In this document: piece after piece, positions 1-10,803 of the stretch | Numbering within the stretch: position 1 is the stretch's first letter | How the letters are laid out: each line of letters starts with the position of its first letter | Assembly (NCBI GenBank): GCA_015179045.1 | Contig: WHUZ01000074.1 | Location: 62,001-126,000, forward strand | Source: Kalaharituber pfeilii | Taxonomy: Eukaryota; Ascomycota; Pezizomycetes; Pezizales; Pezizaceae | Length of the DNA: 64,000 nucleotides | Direction: 5' to 3' | Notes under the pieces: generated by a model | The model's database searches: none | Seen by the model: only the letters and a program-made list of their open reading frames with translations | Told to the model about the DNA's origin: nothing | Made by a program: the position numbers and the translations under genes

Positions 1-341
1 TGAGGTACTACAGGAAACCCAAAATTTCATTTTTGTTTCTTCATCTGCTCATTAATTCAGATCTATTTTTCCATTTTTTATTTTTTACTTAATTGAGTAA
101 TCATGCATTCAAACTAGTAGATCACAGCATGGGCCGACATTTGGTAGCCAGTGGGCACAGTACGCACTTACGTCACTAGTCCACTTTAAAACTTGTCTTG
201 TCTTGCCATATGCCTGTACCAACAACTGATCATACCTACCCCACAATGTTGGTACCTGTGTCACAGTGTCATGGCGTAAAGTTTATCGTCTGATGAGGTT
301 CGGGAGCGGCAGGCAGAATCTGCCTGTCCGGAGAGGTTCCG
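1..341 (+). mobile_element. right (3') end of a Mutator-like element, copy 1
   Basis: This stretch is nearly identical to 54531-54872, the right end of a complete MULE-like element (53572-54872) with inverted termini and a 9-bp TSD. It ends in the same terminus, CCGGAGAGGTTCCG, at about 328-341, preceded by a short quasi-palindrome around CAGGCAGAATCTGCCTG. The left end and any transposase lie outside the window. The base after 341 begins CTTCATCAG, which would be the TSD, but this cannot be tested here. Non-coding as far as visible. Confidence 0.75.
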
Positions 342-354
342 CTTCATCAGGCCG

Positions 355-1140
355 TTTCCTTTATCTCGTTTTCCTCTGCGCGACTCATATGTATCCCATC
401 GATATTGGTTTCCTCTGATGCGTAGAGTCCCTTGTATTTCACTAGTCCCATCTGTGCACTATAGGTAAATATCAACTGAACTAGTTGCCTTTCCCTCCTT
501 CCTCGCTTATTTCAACAGTTCTAACGGCGGATCGCGGTCGGGGCCCGTGATCTACGGAGCGCAGGCAGGCGGCGGTTCAGCAGACAGTGATTCCACATGT
601 ATCTAGTTACCTCTTTTTCTTTCATTTCTAATAAACCCTCGCCATAGCCCATAGGGCGGCATGCGAGTGTTGATATTAGAAAAAAAAAAAAAAAAGTGAT
701 TCAGCAGACAGCGGTTCAGCAGGTCATGACGTTCAGCACAGCAGGAAAACAATCTTACTTAGTGAAAACTAAATACAAGAGGTGGCGTGAAGAGAAGGCC
801 GAATTCTACCGAATACCTCCGATGTGCCGGAATGCTTGTCAAAACATCTTAGCATGGTTCCGATTGTCCGTCAGCTGTTATTCCCGTTACAACAGTGATC
901 GAACCCCAGTGATATCTAACAAGCCCAATTCATGACATCTCCAACAACCTCCGAACATTCCCTAATCTCTGCGCCATGGCTATTCCATAAACAATTATTG
1001 CTGAAGTGGTACGTTGTTGTTTTCGGCTTGTGTTGAAAGGAGCTTGCATCTTGCAGTAGAAGTTGCCCTGGGGATGCTAGCCTTTTCCTTTCGGACAGGA
1101 CAGGCAGGTGGACCTCTCTTCTTAACATCGCTGGGTGGCT
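355..1140 (-). pseudogene. LINE ORF1 (gag-like) relic
   Basis: The minus strand here matches the better preserved ORF1 fragment at 55316-55696 in two blocks, about 355-530 and 890-1140. The conserved content is a Lys/Pro-rich stretch (KKRGPPACPVRKEKA) followed by remnants of the IVVHG...LGNVRKWLE region. It carries stops and frameshifts. The middle is broken by a short tail-A insertion (594-694) and by sequence not seen in the other copy. The family is inferred from the recurring association with LINE 3' tails in this window. Confidence 0.6.
594..694 (+). mobile_element. tail-A retroposon (5'-truncated LINE end)
   Basis: A ~100-bp insert ends in the family-A 3' hairpin (CTCGCC...GGGCGGC...GCGAG, about 645-668), a TTGATAT spacer and a poly-A run. 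The 8-mer AGTGATTC occurs at 586-593 and 695-702 and is read as the TSD (its first A may belong to the poly-A). The insert splits a LINE ORF1 relic. Confidence 0.75.
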
Positions 1141-1390
1141 GGCCTGAACTGTGGGGGTGATGTGGAGGCTTGAGCAGCTGCTTCTGCATATGAGGGCTGC
1201 TCGGTTTGCGTATCCGCATCATGCGTAGGTGTGTAGATTGTGTCATCATAGTATTGTCTAGCATAACGTCCAGACCTACGTTGAAGAGCTTTACTTATCG
1301 AGTTTGCACAACTTAGCGGGTCCGATTTTGAGGGACTGCTGTTTCCTCCAGTCGACTCTAAGAGGGCAGAAGAGTCATCAATCTAGCAGG

Positions 1391-1490
1391 TTTTTATTTT
1401 TATATCATTACTCGCATGCCGCCCTTGGGGCTATGGCGAGGGTTTAGTTACAAAGGAGAAAAAGGAAATAAAGGGGAGAGAGAAATAAGA
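1391..1490 (-). mobile_element. tail-A LINE 3' end (minus orientation)
   Basis: A T-rich run followed by TATATCATTACTCGCATG, then the family-A hairpin complement (GCCGCCCTTGGGGCTATGGCGAG), marks the 3' end of a LINE copy transcribed from the minus strand. The following purine-rich sequence is probably its 3' UTR. The 5' limit is not visible. 1140-1390 shows no other recognisable feature. Confidence 0.65.
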
Positions 1491-2246
1491 TATATAAGAA
1501 AAGGAGTTACTACTAATGTCACTGACCGGGATCCGGCGCACTTCCAGAATTAAAACAACAGCCTCCTGTAAGGCCAAATCTTCATAGAAGATAACCAAAT
1601 TGCACATACAGCTTGGAGAGGTATAGCAAAGTAACTTCCGCACCTCAGTTAGCCAATTGGAAATTTTGAATGATACTCTATGGTGGTAGTTGCCCAATTC
1701 AGCATCTGAAGCCTATGTAGGTGTAAAATGGCAAGATGGCTATTTAGGACCTTGAGCAAGTGCATATACCTTCTATAGTATGTATTCGAGAGATCTGGAA
1801 TGTTTCATGATAATTGGATACATCTGGATTATATACAGACTGAATATCAAAATTTGCTTCTAGCAGTGAAAATATAGGTATGGATATTAGCTCACTAGAC
1901 TACTTGTTCCATATGTATGCTCACAATTTGGTGTGGTCAAATACCAAGGGAAACGAAAAACGTGTCAAGACATAGAAGTGTATCAAGAGATGACAGGATG
2001 CGTCAATGAGGCATTGCAACAAACACGCCATGGAGTGGCCTGCCCTGAATGTACTATTAATAACTGGGCGCCACCGAATGGCAAACAACAGTGATAATAT
2101 AGTCATTGAATAAGCAAGAAGAAAAGACGTCACATTCGAGTAGGTTATATAAAGGGGCTAGGAAACCAAACAGAAAAGAAAGGCCCCGAGCAGTCTCTCA
2201 AGACACGCTTGACATTGGCTACACTATCATAGCATCCTCGCCAGCA

Positions 2247-2810
2247 TCACTGATCCTCGAGTTCAACCACAGGCTCTCCAAGCGCTTCATGTTGTCTGAG
2301 CAGGCGAAAATTGAGTGGATCGAGCCCGGTCACACCCTGAATGTTTATATTATGGAGGACGAGTCTGTTTTGAGGCATTGCCCATAGGCAGGTGATATCC
2401 AGGGAGTGACTTGCCTTGTGTTGTACGTGCCACACATAAATTGTATTACTACAACCCACTGCTAGATGCAGAGCATTGGCATTGGTCGCCCATGCAAGAG
2501 AAGAGATAAAAGTGTGAAAGCAGGTGATGCCGGCCATAGCCTCTTGACGTTGAACTGACCATAGCCATACAGTGTTATCATCACTGCCGGAAGCAAGCAG
2601 CTGACCATCAGAAGAGAAGGCTACAGCAGTCACCGAGTCACTATGGCCCTGGAAGGTATGGATAGCCTCTTGACGTTGGACTGACCATAGCCATATAGTT
2701 TTATCCATACTGCCGGAAGCAAGCAGCTGACCATCAGGAGAGAAGGCTACGGCATTCACCCAGTCACTATGGCCCTGGGAGGTATGGATAGCCTCTTGAC
2801 GTTGGACTGA
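2247..2810 (-). pseudogene. out-of-frame WD40 C-terminus of the NLR gene
   Basis: Past the frameshift near 2811-2816 the same gene continues in another frame. It holds about two more canonical WD repeats, then a degenerate one (LAWATNANALHLAVG...IYVWHVQ) and a non-repeat C-terminal tail ending in VVELEDQ and a stop. Without the extra base, exon 4 would run to 2247 and the protein would be about 959 residues with roughly seven WD repeats. The high similarity of the downstream repeats suggests the break is recent or a base-call error. Confidence 0.75.
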
Positions 2811-3290
2811 CACTAAGCCGTATAGTGGCATCACGACTGCCGGAAGCAAGCAGCTGACCATCAGGAGAGAAGGCTACAGCATTCACCGAGCTGCTACGGC
2901 CCTGGAAGGTATGGATAACCTCTTGACGTTGGACTGACCATAGCCGTATAGTGGTATCATAACTGCCGGAAGCAAGCAGCTGACCATCAGGAGAGAAGGC
3001 TACAGCAGTCACCGAGTCACTATGGCCCTGGAAGGTATGGATAGCCTCTTGACGTTGGACTGACCATAGCCGTACAGTGTTATCCCAACTTGCGGAAGCA
3101 AGCAGCTGACCATCAGGAGAGAAGGCTATAGCGTTCACCGAATTGCTATGGCCTTGGAAGGTATGGATAGCCTCTTGACGTTGGACTGACCATAGCCGTA
3201 CAGTGCAATCGCTACTGCCGGAAGCAAGCAGCTGACCATCAGGAGAGAAGGCTACAGCGTTCACCCAGTCGCTATGGCCCTGGAAGGAAG
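2520..3290 (-). repeat. coding 126-bp WD40 minisatellite
   Basis: Six or more tandem ~126-bp units encode 42-residue WD repeats with core VAFSPDGQLLASGS and spacer SVQRQEAIHTFQGHS. Units are almost identical at DNA level. They differ mainly at codons just after QGHS (DWVN/NSVN/DSVT/SSVN) and after ASGS (SDCTV/WDNTV/YDTTI/RDATI/MDKTI). Such patterns are typical of fungal NLR repeats kept homogeneous by unequal exchange while a few surface positions vary. Confidence 0.85.
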
Positions 3291-5346
3291 GCCTTTCCCC
3301 GAACGATACCAGACTCATGCTAGCTTTACTGAAGTCTGCCTCTCTAAGCCATATTTGATGCATACGAACCTGCTCCCCATAGCACTAATGTATTAGATTG
3401 GATAGGCATAATGAGTTCTAGTTGGAATATACGAACCTGATCTAGATCTGCATTTTGCAATTGAGCCCGCTCAAAGAAGCCACCGCTTAGATCAGCTCTG
3501 GGGATCTTTATCCCGCGCAAATCATAACCGTGAAAGTTCTTTCCACTCCTAACTAGGATTGTGATTGCATTCGCTGCCGCTGTGGAAAAAGTAGTGTCGA
3601 TTTTGGATCGCTCAACTAAGGCTAGAAGATTGTCTTGTAATACCCTCGCTCTCTCAACTATGAAGTCAAGAACACCGGGATCATCAACAAGATGAAACTC
3701 ATTGATCAATGCAGTTGCTTCACAATTTTTGAATAGTTCATCCTGCCAAATTACTTCAGCTACTAAATAGTCCCGAAGCGACTTGTGTAGAAATCGGTAT
3801 GAATCCCCCTGTCGAATAAGTGGTGAACTAAGGCGCAAAATCCGTATTTTGTCATCATCGTTTGCTAAAAATCGTTTCCAGGCGGGCTGATCCTGTGCAA
3901 TAGAAGTTGAGAAAATATCAATAGTGGGGGTATAGGCTGCTTCTAGCACCTGATGGCGATAGAGAGCCAGTGCAAACTGTTGACAATAGCATCGTGCGTG
4001 GAGGCTGAAGTTGACCTCATCTAACAGAGTGTATGCATTACGCTGGGTTTCTGGTAGTTGAATAGTATCCAAACGGGCATGTGCTCGGTCTAGCCAATAG
4101 GTAATAAATTGTTCGTATAAATTTGCACGTGTGATCCTGTCTTTGCCTTGAACTGGTCTCACAGTCATAGCCATCTTGAGGAGGAAAGGGTTGCTCATCA
4201 AGGCAAACACATCGGGTTTTGCGATATACTGCTCATATTCCTCCATTGAATGGCCAGGTCTAGCCTCTACAAATTGCGAAATATACTTCCTAATATCTAC
4301 CTTGGAAAACGGTGCAAGGTAATATTCTTGAAATAGTTGTGGCTGACCAGGAGGGTAAAACTTGCTTTGATACCCGGAGGGCAAATATTCGGGTCGGCTG
4401 GTGATAACAACTTTAGCTTTCCACAAGTCAAGCTCATTTGCTATAAAAAAGTTGCGGTCCCGTCTCTCAATTTCATCATAACCATCCAAGATAAACACAA
4501 ACTGCCGTTGCCGCCGAACCAGGTCTATTTGGTCTTCACGAAAACCCTGTTTAGTAAAGAAAGCAGCTATTAGGTCTCGGTTGTGGATTCCCGATGTATG
4601 CACTCTAAAGAGTGGAATAAACACAGGAACTATTGCGGTTTCTTGATTGGGAGCTTTGTCATAATCAGACCATAGCTGGCGTGCAAGATGGTGATTGAAT
4701 GTTGATTTTCCGGACCCAGCTGCACCTTGAATCAAGCAAACCTTTTAATTCATACATGTTAGTAGGGCTGCAAGCACCAAATAAAAAAAAATAAATGATT
4801 AATCGATTTAAATTAAAATAAAACAAACCTTTTGCGAGTTGGCATCTGAAAGGAATGTCTGAACAGCCTCCAGCAGATCAAAACGATTTTTGTCATGTGG
4901 ATGTGTCATTCCCTCGGCTGGAATATATAGGTTGAGCGTAAACTCCTCCAGCTGATGTTGAGCTAGGTATTTATTCTTGACCTGCTGATCAAATTCTGCA
5001 AGCAAGGGTGTCCATTTAGTTGTTTGACGTTGATCCCATGCTAGCTCTACGTTAAAAAGGGCCCAGCACATAATAAGAGGGTATAAACCATACGTACTAA
5101 GTCTAAGTAGTTTTTCATTACTTTCCCTGGACAAATCATCCGTACCGGTCCCCGTATTCCTCTTTTTTCCAGCAGGAAATTGCGAGCTAGATGGACGCCT
5201 ATCAATTGGCTTAGGTTAGCCTAGAGAATACAGCGATGAAGCGCCATTAGTTTGGAAACTCACTTGAGCGGCAGCTTATCCAGAAAATATCTCCCCCTAT
5301 GGCCCCCCCCAGACCCCCCAGGTTGTCCAGTTTGTTGGTTATTCAT
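2767..5346 (-). CDS. NACHT-WD40 NLR protein, four exons, truncated by a frameshift
   Basis: This is a fungal STAND/NLR-type signalling protein. I read four exons on the minus strand: 5346-5264, 5198-4829, 4741-3437 and 3369-2767. Introns of 65, 87 and 67 nt have GT/AG ends, and the second contains CTACTAAC. All junctions keep phase. Residues 1-151 are an N-terminal region of unknown fold. The P-loop GAAGSGKST is at about 157-165 and the Walker B segment FILDGYDE at about 234-241, which marks a NACHT NTPase. Pentapeptide-like repeats (ADLSG, ADLDQ) lie near 570-586. WD40 repeats begin near 607. The frame closes after about 786 residues, midway through the WD array, because of a one-base insertion near 2811-2816. 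The start ATG at 5346 is followed by a Gly/Gln-rich leader. Such proteins act in non-self recognition and regulated cell death in other fungi; the ligand and role here are unknown. Sequencing error at the frameshift cannot be excluded. Confidence 0.85.
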
Positions 5347-5349
5347 CTT

Positions 5350-7190
5350 AAATGACTAGTGGGAGAATCACGAAACTGTCGGATGTACAGAGTAAGGAAA
5401 GCGAGAATTTGTATAGAGAGTCTTTTTGTTCACTTCGGAGCTGTGACGGACGGTGTATGGTGATTGTTTATTACTCCGCAGTTGCGATTATTCGTATCCC
5501 CGCAATATTTTAGCAAGTGACTTGTAAGCGCCGTCGCATTTGCAACGTTGGAAGGGACGGGACGCCTGAAAAATATACTTGGCATCAGCCCCATACATTC
5601 AGCCCCCACCGTTACAAATGCTGCTCCAGATTGCCATAGGCCAACGCACCCTCTTAGACAAGACAGCATCAGTAAAATTGAAAATGAACTTTCCGACACG
5701 AAACTCTCCCATAGTTTCCAGTAAGCACCACTCCGGTGTTCCTTTCCTGCATTCCGGTCTCTCCGCAAGACCCTTCTCCCTCCTTTACCCTCCCAGCGCT
5801 CATATAAATGCACCCAGGCACCCTAGCCGTCTATACGTCAGTCCCTACATGTCCCTCTGCTCTATTCACTTCATCCTTACCTCTGGCCCTCATACCTGTC
5901 TCCATTACTCCCTCCTCCCAGTATGGCATTCATGACCTTATCCTCACCATCCGATCATTATGGCTAGCTTAAGGATCCCCCCTCCTAGTTTGTTCTCTTC
6001 TCCACTTTAGTATTTTTTGCCCTTTTAGCGCAAATTCATTGATAGTTTGAGCCTTAACAGAGGAATCCAACCTTGTTTGACTGGAAATAGGAAAGTCTGG
6101 TGTAAACTGGACCATTCCCGCAAATATTTACCCCCAATATTCTAGACCATGCACTCTGCCTTCAAGTTGCGAAGCCTATCTATATATCACCCACCATATC
6201 GTTGCGATAGCTCCGGCGATACTGAAAATACTCGCAACTTGCCGTCTAATCGTTGATTCATGCACAGTCCAATCTCTACCGCGATGGCACAGCACAATGT
6301 GGTGGCATACTAAGTCAACGGATTAGCATTGCTTACTGAAGTCTGATCAAAATCCAAAATAGCTCCGGATTTTTGTGGATCATTACACCATTGTCCGCAG
6401 AACATGATTACTCTTTGCCTTGCATCCTGAGATTTGTGCGGCGTTTCTGTTCATTAGAGGTAGATGTTTGCTGTGCTATCACAGGCACATTGAATCTGAG
6501 TTCTCGAGATATAGGGGGTAACGTTTGCAGGATTCCACGTTGTTCTGAATTTTTTGAGAATTGGATTCGGCATTCACGACCGGGGATGTTTGGGCGGTAT
6601 GTGGACTGGGGATATTACACACAACAGGACATGGCATCTTTTCGCCCAGCATCTCAAAGTCTCACTCGTCATCCTCCTTATATGCGAAGCATTCCGCTTC
6701 TCCCCTAAACCTCTGCCGGATCAACAAGGATTCTTGGGAATTACGAATGCTACATCTCCACAACTTGTGCATGTGCTGACTATGGTGTTACGGTGGGGGT
6801 AATAGGCGAGGTCCTATCTATCGGGGAGGCACTAGCATCCCTAGAATGCCCCTTTGCTCCGGCGTGAAGTCTCGATCTAGCTGAGCCTCTATAGAGTGGC
6901 GGGAGTTAGCCTAAGCGGAGATAATCCCCATTGTATTAAAACTAACTTAAGTTTATCCCCGATCTTTCTATGCTAAGGGGATCAAGGAACCTGTCTGAGG
7001 TTTTGCGTTTTTTATTACTGTCCATCTCGGATGACAGGTCTCAGGGATTAACGGGAAAACAAAGCAAAGATAATGGTGAGAACTGACAGAAAATTCTAAG
7101 CGACCTTCAGCGGTGCTACCGCCAGAAAGCCGAACAAAGTTCACTGCTTCCCGATTCAAGAAAGCTGAAAGTGGATCAAGTGCAAATTCC
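5350..7190. other. no recognisable feature
   Basis: Only short frames with no family signature on either strand (for example 5579-5935 plus, 6373-6708 plus). I see no intron-exon pattern, repeat terminus or RNA gene. The 5' region of the NLR gene lies at its left edge. Confidence 0.5.
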
Positions 7191-7400
7191 CCAAAGCAAT
7201 ATTGGGAAAGTAAAAGATTGGATGGAAAAGACGAACCCATGGATAGGGAAGATTATCGCGGCAAGATGGTTGATGAGGAAAGAAAGGAGGGAGGCAAAGA
7301 AGACTAGCTCGATTGTTATCTTCCTAGAGGGGGAGGGGTAGATCAGATAGTCAAACACCAGTGAAGGTAAAGTTATCAGGCAAGTGGCACCCCTCGTGCC
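7190..7400 (+). pseudogene. LINE ORF1 relic
   Basis: Reading the plus strand with frame changes gives IGKVKDWMEK...IAARWLMRKERREAKKTSSIVIFLEG. This aligns well with LGNVRKWLEV...IAGARWLLKQERREGKATSSVVVYLEG at 55316-55696. Stops and frameshifts make it a relic. No tail or TSD was identified nearby. Confidence 0.65.
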
Positions 7401-9640
7401 TGTCTGACTGAGACAGAACTACGATGGTGGACAGAAAGGTGAAGAGGAGAGATGTAAAGGAAATGGACATGACCTGATCCTTCACTTGGAATGTCCCAAT
7501 GGGTACCTGTGCTTTTTTTCTCTTGGAGGATTGAGTTTTCGCTTTGTGTTTCCTCTACATCACCTGAGAGTCATGGGTCTCTTTCTGTTTTATGTTTTAT
7601 AGGGGATGGTTATGTAGGTAGTTTGCACAGGTGCCTCTCGCCGGGGCATAAGGACTTCGGTCCAGTTACCCTGCCATAGGTCAGCGGGGTTACGTGATTT
7701 AAAAAAGAAAACAACGTTGACAATGTAAGCGACAGTGGTTGATAATTCTGTGTTATCTTGCAAATTATTCATAACCCGACATTTTATTTTGGTACGTTAT
7801 GAGTTGCACTCACTACCATCCTTGACCAACCATTGGCTAGACTATGCGAATTGTGTAGAGTACTCCACCTTCTGGAGGTGTATACTTGGCATAGCGGCAC
7901 ATATCGTTCGCCTCCTATGGCGATCTCGAGCGTGGAAGCTTATTACAACTTTAATTCACTATGATATATATTAACGCAAGTATACAAACAGAGTATTGCT
8001 TAGATGCAATATTCCTATGCCAGACGGTAAAATCGGCGTTTTTAAAAACTGTCCGATTGGTAGCACCAGTAATGAAAACTGCAATTGTCCCCAAAAATAG
8101 GAACACGATGGTCAGTACTGTACTAGTACATAGTAGCCAATGGGATGGTACAGTAGCTACAATCTAAAATATACATGACAACCCAAAGATCACGTTTGCG
8201 CCAGCTTTTGCGGACTGTCAGGTGCCCACACGCACCTCCGCTTGGGCTCCCCAGCAATCAGCTTCCCAGGCTACCTCCGGGTGAGTAGCGTCTCGAGTGA
8301 CCGTCGCGAACCATTCAAGCCTGCCTAATGACACTGTGCAGGCAAAGGTGCATATGCCGAGGCAAGATGGCTATATCATACCTGGAGGAGCAAAAAAAGC
8401 TAGCTAGCATATGAAGAACTTGATAGGCTGGTGAAGGCGGCAAAGCCAGTAAGCAATGAGGGGGGGAGGAAAGTGGTCTTGGCATTCTAGCCCGATTGTC
8501 CATTGCTTGCTCCTGTATTGCGTTCGCTGTTGGGCAATTGAACAGAAGGTTGTATTTAGACTAGTGTATTCATTACTTATGTAGATAGGTCGTTAGTAGT
8601 CGGCACAGTAGGATCTAGCCTAAGGAAGCTAAAGGGTGAGGCTCGAAAATGGCTGGATCGGGAGAATACAGATTCTGCCGCACGACAGCACGGAAACAAC
8701 AACCCAAGCACCTCTTTGGGCATGGCACGCAATAATATGCACCCATACTGTAGTATTTTGCCGGGTTCACGATCTCCGGGCATAAGGAATTGGAAAATAA
8801 GTAAAGACTGCGTACGAGTTTCTGTTTACACCAGTAGCGCTACAAGAAAAGACTAGGTCATATTCAGGCTGCATCGCTGATACTACCGCTTGTAAACTGC
8901 AGTACTCGGAATCGTGATACAACGCCGCAGCATGAGAATAACCGCATCAATTGCGAAGGCCATAGTGCAATGGAAAAAAAAAAAAAATTGGCGGTAAATA
9001 ATTTGCAGCTAGCTTTCTGCGAGCTGTAAGCACAGGATTGGTATTTTACTAGCTTCTGACCATGAAGCATACGGTGGAGGTGGAGTAAGGGGTGTGCGAG
9101 GCGACAATTGCCGTTACGTTGTTGGCGGTTAACAGAAATTTGGGCATATGGTAGCAGGAAACATACCTAGTCCAAAGAGATGGGATGCCCAGACGACCAC
9201 TGAGCAACACATTTCAAAAATGTGACCTTCCTAGTCAGCGTCTGGTCACCAGACTATGTAGGACCTTCCCTATGTTCGATAACCAACCCTGTCATGTTCG
9301 ATGATCTGGACACGCACCGCTGGGAGACACCGACATGCGAGTGTTTGGAAGCGACCCCGCAACTATAACATCCCCGCCTGCGAAACCTACATAGATCCAA
9401 AGCTTTCAGTGCAGTGAACCTTTCTAAATTTTATTCCAAAATATCCAACCCCTCAAGTTTTCCCCTTGGGGAGTAAAGTATTGAGGACTTGTCAACGCTC
9501 ACCTCCGTTGCCAACACATCAAGCCCGCAGCTAGAGCCAATAGGAATAATTGAACACCACTAAATCAGCTATAATTGCCGGAAACTGTCCAGGTCACCGC
9601 TAACCCTTCAGGACAATGGGAATGTGAATAGTGACTGACC
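7400..9640. other. no recognisable feature
   Basis: AT/GC-mixed sequence with only short frames on both strands. An A-run near 8971-8985 lacks either LINE tail hairpin. Nothing can be named. Confidence 0.5.
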
Positions 9641-9879
9641 TCCAAAGGCGTTTGGGCCGCGGCTTCCAAGCAAGGGCAAAATGCCAAATTGGGACACGTC
9701 ATCGATAAACTAGAGGAAATAGGTATTAACTGGGGTATAGTTCTAAGATCACTCGGAAGAAGACCAGGAAAAATCTGCCCCGACAGAGTCCAGGATGGAA
9801 ATTACATTCATGGAGGTAGGTGGTAGGACCATTTACTTCCGCCCGAAGAACTGGATGTGGTATTTTAACCCTCAATCAC

Positions 9880-10803
9880 AGTCACACCCTCAGAGGAACC
9901 CACTCCGGCACCTACACCGCCGGCACTCACAGGCTCCATAAACAACGCTACAGTCCATATAACAGTTGTCGGAGCCTACACCAACACTAGAAGAACCTTC
10001 TCCGAAGCCCACACCAATACATGAATACAATTGCCGGAAACACGAGCGCCCCTCCCGGTCCAGGAATACATCCCAGGCCTCAGAAGCGACAAAACCTTCT
10101 GAGAAAGCGGCAGTTCGATAAGGAATCAATGAAGAAAATAGCAGATCTGGTCCTGTTACACCGGCTACCACTAACACTCCGGCTACCATCAACACCCCCC
10201 CCTACAGCACCTTTGCCTGGCTCAACCATCACCTCCAGTACTCAGCAGCGTGCGCAGGTGATTGTGGTGCATGGAATAGCTATGAACAAGAAGTTAGGAA
10301 ATGTCCAGAATTGGTTGGAAGCCAGGATATGGGAAAGACTGTAGAATTTTGTTGGCTGATGAAGGAAGAAGGAGCTCCTCGGAAGGGGGAAGAAAAGTTA
10401 GCTCAATTATGTATACATTGACAAGGAACTGGACAGTCAAACACCGACGAGAGTGAGATTAGGCGGAAGGTGACATAATTCTTGTTTATATGAGTTGGAT
10501 CGAAGGTATCAGCCACCTTGCTGAGTTTCACTTTATTTCTTTGCTCCGCCTTCAACATTGGTGGGCATTACAGGCATGACCTCGTTTTCACTGTGTTTTA
10601 TCTTTTGCTCTACCTTCAAGATTCGCAAGGCTTGTGGGTTATACGAGTGGGATCAATCGGTACCGGGGCAAAGCCGCGGCGTAGAGTCTTCTATTCATAT
10701 TATTTACGTTATCTCCTAGCCTTTGTATGTAGCTTCGACCTCGCCATAGCCCTCAGGGCGCTATGCAAGTGATAAAATACTAAATAAAACTTTAAAAAAA
10801 AAA
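9880..10803 (+). pseudogene. LINE ORF1 relic with family-A 3' tail
   Basis: A Pro/Thr-rich segment leads into QRAQVIVVHGIAMNKKLGNVQNWLEARIW at about 10245-10330, matching the LINE ORF1 at 55316-55696. A degenerate continuation follows. The family-A hairpin (CTCGCCATAGCCCTCAGGGCG) is at about 10740-10763, with an A-rich end near 10803. No reverse-transcriptase sequence lies between ORF1 and the tail, so this is an ORF2-less or internally deleted copy. TSD not found. Confidence 0.6.

Noticed and set aside
2106..2387. Plus-strand frame opposite the NLR C-terminus
   Set aside because: It overlaps the WD/C-terminal coding sequence on the other strand and has no independent signature.
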